Shown here one piece after another: positions 1 to 7,084 of a stretch of 7,825 nt of DNA. This DNA comes from an uncultured Pseudomonadales bacterium. Its GTDB lineage: Bacteria > Pseudomonadota > Gammaproteobacteria > Pseudomonadales > Porticoccaceae. Numbering within the stretch: the stretch's first letter is position 1; the number at the start of each line of letters is the position of its first letter. Made by a program: the position numbers and the translations under genes. The notes under the pieces were generated by a model. It was given only the letters and a program-made list of their open reading frames with translations, was not told the DNA's origin and searched no databases. The DNA lies in assembly GCA_905478725.1 (NCBI GenBank), contig CAJQJT010000132.1:1-7825 (forward strand). Reading direction: 5' to 3'.

Positions 1-84
1 CCAGTAAGCCTTCCAGTGTGCCTTCCAGTGTGCCTTCCAGTGTGCCTTCCAGTACCCAGTCCGCTGTTGCTTGTCGGTTGTCAT
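1..84 (-). CDS. Possible N-terminal fragment of an unidentified protein, truncated by the window edge
   Basis: A minus-strand frame opens at ATG 84-82 and stays open to position 1, giving 28 residues that begin MTTDKQQRTGYW and continue as WKAH repeats encoded by the 12-bp array. An AAGGGA motif lies 9 bases upstream of this ATG, a reasonable ribosome binding site. In-frame ATGs at 93 and 105 are alternatives with poorer sites, and a stop (TAA) lies at 111-109. The start would be 73 bases beyond the mfd stop, on the same strand. The Tyr-Trp-x-x-His-x-x-x-Trp spacing vaguely recalls the start of IS66-type accessory proteins, but that is a weak resemblance on a few residues. A second minus frame, with Leu-Glu-Gly-Thr repeats, is also open but has only a TTG start. 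In Pseudomonas a csiV-like gene follows mfd, yet no signal peptide is visible here. The function is unknown and the gene may not be real. Confidence 0.22.
   Translation of the reverse strand, partial: MTTDKQQRTGYWKAHWKAHWKAHWKAYW
9..53. repeat. 12-bp tandem repeat, about 3.75 copies
   Basis: The unit CCTTCCAGTGTG is repeated exactly at 9-20, 21-32 and 33-44, followed by a 9-base partial copy at 45-53. Bases 1-8 (CCAGTAAG) look like the end of a diverged copy, so the array may extend past the left edge. The unit is a multiple of three, so copy-number changes would not shift a reading frame. On the minus strand it reads as Trp-Lys-Ala-His or Leu-Glu-Gly-Thr repeats depending on frame; on the plus strand one frame gives Pro-Ser-Ser-Val. 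The copies are identical, which suggests recent slippage expansion. Whether it is coding cannot be settled from this fragment. Confidence 0.9.
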
Positions 85-157
85 CTGTACCATTCCCTTG
101 TGCATGCTTTACAAGATAATCCTGATTTGATCGCAATCACTCAATTGGTGTTCTAGT

Positions 158-3100
158 TTAGCTCGCGTTCTCCACAGGCATGAGCTGATCGAGAATATAG
201 GTTAGCTTATCGACCCGCTCTTCCGCCGTTTCCATCTCTGTAGTGAAACTCAATTGATCGTTATTTTGCAAGCGGAAAGTGCCTGGGCGCTTCTGTACCA
301 TTTCAATAATGGTCATGGGTTCCACTGGTGTGCTGGCGCTGAATTTGAGACGCCCACCATTGGGTCCTGCTTCAATTTTGATCAGTCCAAGGCGCTCGCC
401 CATCTGTCGCAACTTGGCCAGTTCAAATAGGGTTTTGGCCGGTTCCGGTAAGAGTCCAAAGCGGTCGATCATTTCCACCTGCAATTCATAGAGATCGCGT
501 TCGGTCTGGCAATTGGCAAGGCGCTTATACAGGGTCAGGCGCATATTGACGTCAGGCAGATAGTCGTCGGGAATCAGCGCTGGAAGGTGCAGGTTGACTT
601 CGATACCCTGATCCAAGGCGGACCCCAGATCAGCCTGCTTGCCGTTCTTAATCGCATTGACCGCACGCTCGAGCATTTCCAAATAGAGGGTAAAGCCAAT
701 CGCTTGAATATGCCCGCTCTGTTCTTCGCCGAGCAGTTCACCAGCGCCGCGAATTTCCAAATCGTTGGTCGCCAGGGTAAAGCCCGAGCCAAGATGATCT
801 GCCGCGGAGATGGCTTCCAGACGTTTCTGTGCGTCAGGGGTCATGGCCTTGGGTGGTGGTGTTAAGAGGTAGGCATAGGCCTGGTGGTGGGAACGACCCA
901 CACGACCGCGCAGCTGGTGCAACTGCGCTAGGCCGAACTTATCCGCTCGCTCAATAAGGATGGTGTTGGCGCTGGGGATGTCGATACCGGTTTCAATAAT
1001 GGTGGTACAGACCAGAACATTGAAGCGCTGGTGATAAAAGTCTGACATCACCTGTTCTAGCTGACGTTCGCGCATCTGGCCGTGGGCTATATTGATTCTT
1101 GCCTCGGGTACTAACAGAGCCAGCTCATCGGCGGTGCGCTGAATATTTTTCACATCGTTGTGCAGAAAGTAAACCTGACCGCCGCGGAGAATTTCGCGGA
1201 GTATGGCTTCTCTGGTGATGCGATCTTCTCGCTGACGGATAAAGGTCTTCACCGATAGTCGTCGCGCTGGTGGGGTGGCGATGATCGATAGGTCGCGCAC
1301 CGCGTGCATAGACAGATTGAGTGTGCGGGGAATCGGTGTCGCGGTCATGGTGAGAATATCCACCGAGCTGCGCATGGATTTAATCTTGTCTTTCTGCCGC
1401 ACACCAAAGCGGTGCTCTTCGTCGATAATCAGCAGGCCGAGACGTTCAAAGTCGATCTTGGCGTGGAGCAATTTGTGGGTACTGATGAGAATGTCCACTT
1501 TGCCGCTCTCGGTGTCTGCAATCACCTGCTCCTGCTCCTGAGCGGTGCGAAAGCGTGACAGCTCTTCGACGGTGATAGGCCAGTTGGCAAAGCGATCGCG
1601 GAAGTTTTGCAGATGCTGGTGAGCGAGCAATGTGGTGGGTACTAATATCACTACCTGTTTGCTGCTGGAGACGGCGGTAAAGGCGGCGCGCATGGCCACT
1701 TCGGTTTTGCCGAATCCGACATCGCCACAGACCAGTCGATCCATAGGCTGCGGGCTGAGCAGATCTCGACGCACGGCATCGATGGCCTCGGCCTGATCGG
1801 CGGTTTCTTCGAAGGGGAACTCGCCGCTAAACTTGCGGTAGTCTTCTTCATTGTTGTCGCAGGCAAAGCCTTTGCGAGCTGCCCGGCGAGCGTAAATATC
1901 CAATAGTTCCACGGCAGTATCGCGCACCTGTTTGGCGGCTTTCTCTTTTGCCTTCGACCATTTGTCGGTGCCCAGTTTATGTAAGGGCGCCATAGATTGA
2001 TCGCCGCCACCAAAGCGACTGATCAGGTGCAAGGATGAAACCGGCACATAGAGTTTGGCGTCATTGGCATAGACCAGCATCAAAAATTCCTGCACTGACT
2101 TATCCACTTCGAGAGTGACCAGTCCCTGGAAGCGACCGACACCATGGTCCATATGCACCACTGGCGCGCCATGCTGCAGTTCGGCAAGACTCTTAAAGAT
2201 ATGATCCGGTGACTCTGAAGCCTTGGAGCGACGACGACGCTGCATCACTTGCTGGCCAAACAGCTCGCCTTCAGTGATCAGACAGATGCCCTGGTCTGGA
2301 CTATAGAGACCTTGATCTATGGGGTAGGTGGTAACCGAAAAGCGTTGGCTGCTATTAATAAAGCCCTGCCAGTTATCCACTTCCGTGGCCACTACATCAA
2401 TTTTCTTCAGGAAGCCGGCGAGTACTTCTCGACGTCCTGCAGATTCGGCACAGAACAGCACACGACCATCAAAGCCTTCAAGAAATTCCTGAAGCGTTGA
2501 TAGGGGATTACTGAGCTTTGAGTTAACCGCCACGTCGGGTACGGCGCGGAGATTAAAGTTGATGCTGCCGGCACCGACTTTGGCAGGCTGGCGATCGATC
2601 TCGGTGCGCGGCAGCTTTTTAATTTTCTCGAAGACTTCCTCGACACCGAGAAACAATTCTCTAGGCGAGAGGATAGGGCGGGTGGGGTCAACTCCGTACT
2701 CCGCATAGCGGGCGTTGGTATCCTGCCAAAAGGCCAGGGAGGCGTCTTCGATGCCCACATGGCTAAACAGCTGTACTTTTTCTGGCAGGTAATCAAATAG
2801 CGTCGCTGTTTCATCAAAAAACAGACTTAGGTAGTACTCTATGCCCTGTGGCGCAATACCCTCTTTAATATCTCGGTAGACCGGACATTTATCCGGGCTT
2901 TGGTCAAAATGCGTGTGCCAGTTATTGAGGAATTGATTGCAGGCCTGTTTGTCGAGAGGAAACTCCCGAGCCGGTAGCAATTCAATCTGGGTAACGTTTT
3001 CCGACGTGCGCTGTGACTCTGAATCAAACAGTCGCAGGCTTTCGATTTCATCGTCCAGCAGGTCAATACGGAACGGCTGTTTGGCCCCCATGGGGTAGAT

Positions 3101-3670
3101 GTCGATGAGTGAACCGCGAAAGGCATATTCACCGTGTTCATAAACGGTCTCGACGCGATTGTACCCAGCGCGAGACAACTGCTGCTGAAGCTCATCGCGA
3201 TCCAGCAGTTCGCCAACTTGATAGGAAAAGGTTCGCGAGGCAATAAAGTCAATGGGTGCCAGTCTGTGCATCAGTGTCGGCAGCGGCACTATTAATAGTG
3301 CGTGCTGGGCATTGGGCAGGTTGGACAATGTTTGCAAGCGGGCGGAGACAATATCCTGATGAGGCGAGAAAATATCGTAGGGCAGGGTTTCCCAGTCGGG
3401 GAAGTTGAGGATCGGAAAATCCTGTTCGGCGCTAAAGAACGCCAGCGCTCGACTCTGGGCTGAGGCCTCGCGGGCGGTTTCGGTGATCAGAATACTGAGG
3501 CCATCGAATTGCAGCGCGGCTTCGGCAATGGCCAGGGCACGACCGGCGGCTTGCAGTTCTCCCCAGTGATTTTTATCACCGGGTTTGGCGCGTGCGCCGA
3601 GGCTAAGAATCGACTTTGATTCTAGGGCAGGCTCTAAGTCTAAAGTTGTCTGCGAAGCTGAAACTGTCAT
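158..3670 (-). CDS. mfd: Transcription-repair coupling factor Mfd (ATP-dependent DNA translocase)
   Basis: Mfd recognises RNA polymerase stalled at DNA lesions, pushes it off using a double-strand DNA translocase, and recruits UvrA to start nucleotide excision repair. It acts in the cytoplasm on the nucleoid. The product is 1170 residues (E. coli Mfd is 1148) and looks complete. The UvrB-like N-terminal module lies at about residues 30-370. The RNA-polymerase-interaction domain starts near 500, with HMDHGVGRF at 506-514 and the YANDAKLYVPVSSLHLISR block after it. The motor carries Walker A GDVGFGKT (Lys655), DEEH at 750-753, MTATPIPRT at 775-783 and QLRGRVGR at 919-926. The C-terminal regulatory domain follows (NMRLTLYKRL, MIDRFG). 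I chose ATG 3670-3668 because AGGTG lies just upstream; the spacing is short. The frame can be extended 7 residues to a TTG at 3691, which lacks any such site. No clear intrinsic terminator follows the stop, so readthrough leftward is possible. I could not assign its promoter. Identity is secure; only the start is slightly uncertain. Confidence 0.97.
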   Translation of the reverse strand: MTVSASQTTLDLEPALESKSILSLGARAKPGDKNHWGELQAAGRALAIAEAALQFDGLSILITETAREASAQSRALAFFSAEQDFPILNFPDWETLPYDIFSPHQDIVSARLQTLSNLPNAQHALLIVPLPTLMHRLAPIDFIASRTFSYQVGELLDRDELQQQLSRAGYNRVETVYEHGEYAFRGSLIDIYPMGAKQPFRIDLLDDEIESLRLFDSESQRTSENVTQIELLPAREFPLDKQACNQFLNNWHTHFDQSPDKCPVYRDIKEGIAPQGIEYYLSLFFDETATLFDYLPEKVQLFSHVGIEDASLAFWQDTNARYAEYGVDPTRPILSPRELFLGVEEVFEKIKKLPRTEIDRQPAKVGAGSINFNLRAVPDVAVNSKLSNPLSTLQEFLEGFDGRVLFCAESAGRREVLAGFLKKIDVVATEVDNWQGFINSSQRFSVTTYPIDQGLYSPDQGICLITEGELFGQQVMQRRRRSKASESPDHIFKSLAELQHGAPVVHMDHGVGRFQGLVTLEVDKSVQEFLMLVYANDAKLYVPVSSLHLISRFGGGDQSMAPLHKLGTDKWSKAKEKAAKQVRDTAVELLDIYARRAARKGFACDNNEEDYRKFSGEFPFEETADQAEAIDAVRRDLLSPQPMDRLVCGDVGFGKTEVAMRAAFTAVSSSKQVVILVPTTLLAHQHLQNFRDRFANWPITVEELSRFRTAQEQEQVIADTESGKVDILISTHKLLHAKIDFERLGLLIIDEEHRFGVRQKDKIKSMRSSVDILTMTATPIPRTLNLSMHAVRDLSIIATPPARRLSVKTFIRQREDRITREAILREILRGGQVYFLHNDVKNIQRTADELALLVPEARINIAHGQMRERQLEQVMSDFYHQRFNVLVCTTIIETGIDIPSANTILIERADKFGLAQLHQLRGRVGRSHHQAYAYLLTPPPKAMTPDAQKRLEAISAADHLGSGFTLATNDLEIRGAGELLGEEQSGHIQAIGFTLYLEMLERAVNAIKNGKQADLGSALDQGIEVNLHLPALIPDDYLPDVNMRLTLYKRLANCQTERDLYELQVEMIDRFGLLPEPAKTLFELAKLRQMGERLGLIKIEAGPNGGRLKFSASTPVEPMTIIEMVQKRPGTFRLQNNDQLSFTTEMETAEERVDKLTYILDQLMPVENAS

Positions 3671-3822
3671 AACACCTACATTTTTATTCAAAAGTTGTAC
3701 TAAAGTTATGCTAATACTGCACTGTCGTTACCCTTGGTTCACAACGGCGCTATTTTACTCGTGGTCGACTAGTGATAGATAGAGGCAATAGTCTGTATAG
3801 GCCATACGAAGTCTTTTCTTAG

Positions 3823-3851
3823 TTGCCTGTGTGACCAATGTTCACGATAAT
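3823..3851 (+). promoter_or_regulatory. Predicted sigma70-type promoter of gap
   Basis: TTGCCT at 3823-3828 and GATAAT at 3846-3851 are separated by 17 bases, the ideal spacing, and each differs from the consensus at one or two positions. Transcription would start near 3858, giving a leader of about 30 bases before the GTG at 3890. It lies in the 219-bp region between the divergently transcribed mfd and gap. This is prediction by motif only. Confidence 0.55.
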
Positions 3852-3875
3852 GCAATTACCCCCAAAAACTGCTTG

Positions 3876-3882
3876 AAAAGGA
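3876..3882 (+). promoter_or_regulatory. Ribosome binding site supporting the GTG start of gap
   Basis: AAAAGGA is followed by 7 bases and then GTG at 3890-3892. An in-frame stop (TAA, 3848-3850) lies upstream and no ATG occurs between it and the GTG, so this site decides the start. The next in-frame Met is residue 26, inside the conserved N-terminal extension, so a later start is unlikely. Confidence 0.7.
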
Positions 3883-3889
3883 CCCGCCA

Positions 3890-5359
3890 GTGATTGATCA
3901 GAAGAGACCCCTCCCAGACGATTTTTTCAAAGATTGGAAGCAACGTGAAGCCCTTGCCGAAGGCATGATACCGATAATTGGCAAGCTCTATCGTGAGCGC
4001 AATGTATCTACCTATATGTATGGCAACAGCATGGTCAATAAGTCGGTTACCGACTTGATGAAGTTCCATCGCCGTGTGCGTCAGGTGGAGCAGAATGAGT
4101 TGTCGGAATTTGATTCCTCACCGATGATCGAAGCCATCGCCCGTTTGCACCTTGGCCCTGCGCATATAGATCTGGGCAAGATGGTGGTTAAATTTCAGAG
4201 TGTTGGCAATGGCCGCAGTGTCGATGAGTTTGTCGCTGATGAGCTGAAAGATATTATCGGCTCCGACGTCAAACCGCTGCCCCAGCCTCAGGATGTGGTG
4301 CTCTATGGTTTTGGTCGCATCGGACGATTGGTGGCAAGAATTCTGATTGATAAGGCTGGTGGGGGTGATGTGATGCGCCTGCGAGCCATTGTTATTCGCA
4401 AAGGCAAGGTTGATAACGACCTGGAAAAACGTGCGGCATTGCTGCGTCGCGATTCGGTCCACGGTTCCTTTAAAGGCACTATTCGCGTGCTCGAAGACGA
4501 GAACACGCTGGTGATCAACGGCAACCCAGTTAAGGTGATCTACGCCAACTCTCCTGAAGAGATTGATTACACCGAGTATGGTATTAACAATGCATTGATT
4601 GTCGATAACACCGGTGTCTGGAAAGACAATGCTGGTCTCGGCGGTCATCTGCGTCCCGGCGCGTCAAAGGTTTTGCTGACAGCTCCCGCTGGCGACGATA
4701 TCCCGAATATTGTCTTCGGTGTTAACGACGGTGAAATTACGCCGGAGCGCAAAATTATCTCAGCGGCTTCCTGTACCACCAATGCCATTGTCCCAGTACT
4801 CAAGTGCCTGCTGGATGAGTTTGGTATTAATAGTGGCCATGTGGAAACTGTGCACGCTTACACCAACGACCAGAACTTGATCGACAACTATCACAAAGGT
4901 GATCGTCGCGGACGCAGTGCGGCGCTAAACATGGTGCTGACCTCTACTGGTGCTGCTAAGGCCGTAGCGAAAGTGATTCCTGAGCTAAAAGGCAAATTGA
5001 CTGGCAATGCGATTCGGGTACCTACCCCCAATGTCTCCATGGCTATCCTCAATCTGCAGCTGGGTCGCGATACTACGGTTGAAGAGCTGAATGAGTTTAT
5101 GCGCCAGAAGGCACTACACTCTGAACTACAGCAGCAGATTGGCTACACTATTTCCACTGAGGCGGTATCCACAGATTTTGTTGGTTCGCGTCAGGCCTGT
5201 GTCTACGATTCTCAGGCAACCATTGTCGAAGGCAATAGCTGTGTACTCTATTGTTGGTATGACAATGAATTTGGTTATAGCTGTCAGGTGGTTCGCTGCT
5301 TAGAAAAGTTCGCTGGAGTGAGCTGGCCCTCGTACCCCAGAGTGCTACCTGCAGTTTAG
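3890..5359 (+). CDS. gap: Glyceraldehyde-3-phosphate dehydrogenase, long Pseudomonas-type with N-terminal extension
   Basis: This enzyme interconverts glyceraldehyde 3-phosphate and 1,3-bisphosphoglycerate with NAD(P) and phosphate, in the cytoplasm, in glycolysis or gluconeogenesis. The product is 489 residues, against about 330 for the classical enzyme. Residues 1 to about 133 are an extra, mostly helical-looking domain (REALAEGMIPIIGKLY near the start; HIDLGKMVVKF before its end), as in the 460-residue second GAPDH of Pseudomonas. The Rossmann motif GFGRIGR is at 140-146. The catalytic motif SAASCTTN carries Cys295, and the general base His322 is in TVHAYTNDQ. STGAAKAVAKVIPELKGKLTG, RVPTPNVS and the C-terminal WYDNEFGYS are all intact. 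Where NAD-specific enzymes have an aspartate at the end of strand 2 (the AIND motif), this one reads VIRKG, with Arg170-Lys171; that may favour NADP or a mainly anabolic role, which is inference. It starts with GTG, has its own promoter and ends at a strong terminator, so it is probably monocistronic. The family assignment is secure; the physiological direction is not. Confidence 0.96.
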   Translation: MIDQKRPLPDDFFKDWKQREALAEGMIPIIGKLYRERNVSTYMYGNSMVNKSVTDLMKFHRRVRQVEQNELSEFDSSPMIEAIARLHLGPAHIDLGKMVVKFQSVGNGRSVDEFVADELKDIIGSDVKPLPQPQDVVLYGFGRIGRLVARILIDKAGGGDVMRLRAIVIRKGKVDNDLEKRAALLRRDSVHGSFKGTIRVLEDENTLVINGNPVKVIYANSPEEIDYTEYGINNALIVDNTGVWKDNAGLGGHLRPGASKVLLTAPAGDDIPNIVFGVNDGEITPERKIISAASCTTNAIVPVLKCLLDEFGINSGHVETVHAYTNDQNLIDNYHKGDRRGRSAALNMVLTSTGAAKAVAKVIPELKGKLTGNAIRVPTPNVSMAILNLQLGRDTTVEELNEFMRQKALHSELQQQIGYTISTEAVSTDFVGSRQACVYDSQATIVEGNSCVLYCWYDNEFGYSCQVVRCLEKFAGVSWPSYPRVLPAV

Positions 5360-5400
5360 ATTACGCTGTTCTTTATAAGCTACTAGAGCAACGTTATACG

Positions 5401-5438
5401 AGACCCGGCGCAGCCTCTGCGCCGGGTCTTTTTGTTTT
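5401..5438 (+). terminator. Strong intrinsic terminator after gap
   Basis: A perfect 13-bp GC-rich stem (AGACCCGGCGCAG at 5401-5413 with its complement at 5417-5429) closes a three-base CCT loop. It is followed by a T-rich tract (TTTTTGTTTT, ending at 5438). It lies 41 bases after the gap stop codon. It should end gap transcription and separate it from nqrA. Confidence 0.92.
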
Positions 5439-5526
5439 AGGGGCAGGGCATTGTGAGTAGCATCCCAAGTGCTGTTCTAAAGCCGATGTAAGCAAAACCT
5501 TCCCCGGTTAAAACAAATTGAACCTA

Positions 5527-5540
5527 TATAGTCGACTTTA
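5527..5540. repeat. Imperfect 14-bp palindrome upstream of the predicted nqr promoter
   Basis: TATAGTCGACTTTA is self-complementary except at one pair, with the perfect core AGTCGACT at 5530-5537. It lies about 24 bases upstream of the predicted -35, where an activator or repressor could bind. Such short palindromes also arise by chance and no known regulator site was recognised. Confidence 0.3.
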
Positions 5541-5563
5541 GGTTTTATTGGCCTGAATCGGAC

Positions 5564-5592
5564 TGGAATCACAGCGCCCAGACCTTTATAAT
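5564..5592 (+). promoter_or_regulatory. Possible sigma70-type promoter of the nqr operon
   Basis: TATAAT at 5587-5592 is a perfect -10 hexamer. TGGAAT at 5564-5569, with a 17-base spacer, is only a fair -35. Transcription would start near 5599 and leave a leader of about 140 bases before nqrA. A weaker candidate closer to the gene uses TATTAA at 5711-5716. Confidence 0.38.
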
Positions 5593-5595
5593 CCC

Positions 5596-5612
5596 GCCGA
5601 TCTTGAATCGGC
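5596..5612 (+). repeat. Short inverted repeat at the predicted nqr transcription start
   Basis: GCCGAT at 5596-5601 and ATCGGC at 5607-5612 flank a five-base CTTGA spacer. It begins four bases after the TATAAT, so it would overlap the start of transcription. It could be an operator or a small 5' hairpin. There is no T-tract, so it is not a terminator. Functional meaning is inference. Confidence 0.4.
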
Positions 5613-5739
5613 AAGCAATGCTCCTCATCTGCAGGCCGAAACTACGCTGAAAACTCTCTCAAAATAGCCATTAGTCCTGTTTTAGAGTGGATTCAGTTAT
5701 ATAGCCCAAATATTAATTTTTGAGTATTAGGTATTTCCT

Positions 5740-7080
5740 ATGATAAAAATCCGTCGCGGATTAGACCTGCCCATAGCTGGTAAGCCAGAGCAGGTTATTC
5801 ACGATGGCCCAGTAATAGGTCAGGTTGCGGTAGTCGGTTTTGACTACCCGGGCATGAAGCCCACCATGGCCGTGCGCGAAGGTGATCGCGTCAAGCTGGG
5901 TCAATTGCTGTTTACCGATAAAAAAACTGTCGGTGTAAAGTACACCGCTCCTGCAGCCGGTGTTGTGGTAGCGATTAATCGCGGCGAACGCCGTGTATTT
6001 CAATCTCTGGTTATCGATGTTGACGGAAACGAAGCTGAAAGCTTTGCCCAGTACAGTGCTGAGCAGCTGGCTTCATTGGATCGCAGCCTTGTGGTTGAGA
6101 ACCTGGTTAACTCTGGTCAATGGGTGTCGTTGCGTACGCGTCCTTTTGCCCGCGTTCCTGCTCCAGAATCTAGCCCCTCATCTATTTTTGTTACTGCCAT
6201 GGATACCAATCCACTGGCGGCTGACCCAGCACCGATTATTGCTCTGCGCAGTGAAGACTTTGTCAACGGTCTAACCGTTCTGACACGTTTGACTGACGGC
6301 CCAGTGCACCTTTGCAGTGCAGCGGATGCAACGGTTGCTGGTGATCAGGTCAATGGCGTTCAGGCTCACAGCTTTGCCGGTCCTCACCCTGCAGGTTTGG
6401 CTGGAACTCATGTTCACTTTATCGACCCTGTCAGCGCTGACAAAACCGTTTGGACCATTGGCTATCAAGATGTGATCGCCATAGGTGCTCTGTTTACTAG
6501 CGGCGCGATTGATAGCAGTCGAGTAGTTGCTCTGGCTGGCCCTCAGGTCAATCAGCCGCGACTACTGAAAAGCCAGTTAGGTGCCAATCTTAACCAGCTG
6601 GTTATCGGCGAGTTAAAGAATGACGAAAATCGTGTTATTTCCGGTTCAGTTCTCTCCGGGCGCAAAGCCTCTGGCGAGTTTGCCTTTTTAGGGCGTTACC
6701 ACTCACAGGTCTCGGTTATCCGCGAAGGCCGCGAGCGCGACTTCCTGCACTACCTGAGAGCGGGCTTCGATAAGCACTCAGCACTGCCGATCTTTGTTTC
6801 CTCCCTGAGCAAGAAACTCTTCAACATGACCTCCAGCACCAACGGCAGCGAACGCGCCATGGTTCCTGTAGGGGGTTACGAAGATGTTACTGCTCTGGAT
6901 ATCTTGCCGGTTCAGCTACTTCGCTCACTGATTGTTGGTGACACGGAAATGGCACAGAAACTCGGTTGCCTAGAATTAGACGAAGACGATGTGGGTCTAT
7001 ACAGCTATGTCTGTGTCGGCAAACACGAATACGGTCCAATCCTGCGCGATAATTTGACCAGAATAGAGAAGGAGGGTTAA
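5740..7080 (+). CDS. nqrA: Na+-translocating NADH:quinone reductase subunit A
   Basis: NqrA is the peripheral cytoplasmic subunit of the six-subunit NQR complex, which oxidises NADH, reduces ubiquinone and exports Na+. The product is 446 residues, the same as Vibrio NqrA as I recall it, and looks complete. The N-terminus ([16 protein letters not shown]) and the following [17 protein letters not shown] region form the biotinyl/lipoyl-like fold typical of the family. [20 protein letters not shown] lies mid-protein. [19 protein letters not shown] and the C-terminal GCLELDEDD and [13 protein letters not shown] blocks are family hallmarks. No membrane segment or signal peptide is visible, as expected. 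The start is ATG with TTAGG eight bases upstream, a modest ribosome binding site. It is the first gene of the operon; nqrB begins four bases after its stop. Confidence 0.97.
   Translation: MIKIRRGLDLPIAGKPEQVIHDGPVIGQVAVVGFDYPGMKPTMAVREGDRVKLGQLLFTDKKTVGVKYTAPAAGVVVAINRGERRVFQSLVIDVDGNEAESFAQYSAEQLASLDRSLVVENLVNSGQWVSLRTRPFARVPAPESSPSSIFVTAMDTNPLAADPAPIIALRSEDFVNGLTVLTRLTDGPVHLCSAADATVAGDQVNGVQAHSFAGPHPAGLAGTHVHFIDPVSADKTVWTIGYQDVIAIGALFTSGAIDSSRVVALAGPQVNQPRLLKSQLGANLNQLVIGELKNDENRVISGSVLSGRKASGEFAFLGRYHSQVSVIREGRERDFLHYLRAGFDKHSALPIFVSSLSKKLFNMTSSTNGSERAMVPVGGYEDVTALDILPVQLLRSLIVGDTEMAQKLGCLELDEDDVGLYSYVCVGKHEYGPILRDNLTRIEKEG
7069..7075 (+). promoter_or_regulatory. Ribosome binding site of nqrB inside the end of nqrA
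   Basis: AAGGAGG overlaps the last codons of nqrA (Lys-Glu-Gly) and lies 9 bases before the nqrB ATG at 7085. It is near-consensus and much stronger than the site in front of nqrA, which fits tight translational coupling of the two subunits. Confidence 0.85.
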
Positions 7081-7084
7081 GACT

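Larger units (their letters stand above)
5439..5739. other. Intergenic leader region upstream of nqrA, no gene seen
   Basis: This 301-base stretch between the gap terminator and nqrA has no convincing coding frame; the short frames are cut by stops and lack ribosome binding sites. It holds a possible promoter (5564-5592), a 14-bp imperfect palindrome (5527-5540) and a small hairpin (5596-5612), each listed separately. The last 60 bases are AT-rich and contain TATATA (5698-5703) and TATTAA (5711-5716). The second of these has TGGATT 17 bases upstream, so it could be an alternative promoter nearer the gene. No riboswitch family was recognised. Confidence 0.6.

Noticed and set aside
1..156. Plus-strand frames through the repeat, ending at TAA 117-119 or TAG 154-156
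   Set aside because: Both are open from the left edge and could be the tail of a rightward gene converging on mfd, but the 12-bp repeat keeps several frames open at once and no family motif is present. They are kept only as alternatives.
121..157. Terminator after mfd
   Set aside because: Only a four-base-arm hairpin (TGAT/ATCA) is visible and no T-tract follows in the leftward direction.
2407..3252. Two alternative minus-strand frames of about 136 codons inside mfd
   Set aside because: They are out-of-frame shadows of the continuous, motif-rich mfd frame; there is no frameshift in mfd to explain.
3671..3691. Seven-residue N-terminal extension of Mfd from a TTG codon
   Set aside because: The TTG at 3691 has no ribosome binding site, while the ATG at 3670 has AGGTG just upstream. 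The extra residues also add nothing conserved.
4118..4648. 176-codon open frame antisense to gap
   Set aside because: It lies wholly inside the well-supported gap gene on the opposite strand, its protein matches no family that I recognise, and it has no ribosome binding site of note. It follows from codon bias in gap.
5554..5611. Direct repeat TGAATCGG at 5554-5561 and 5604-5611, 50 bases apart
   Set aside because: An eight-base match within 300 bases is expected by chance about once; the second copy also overlaps the small inverted repeat.
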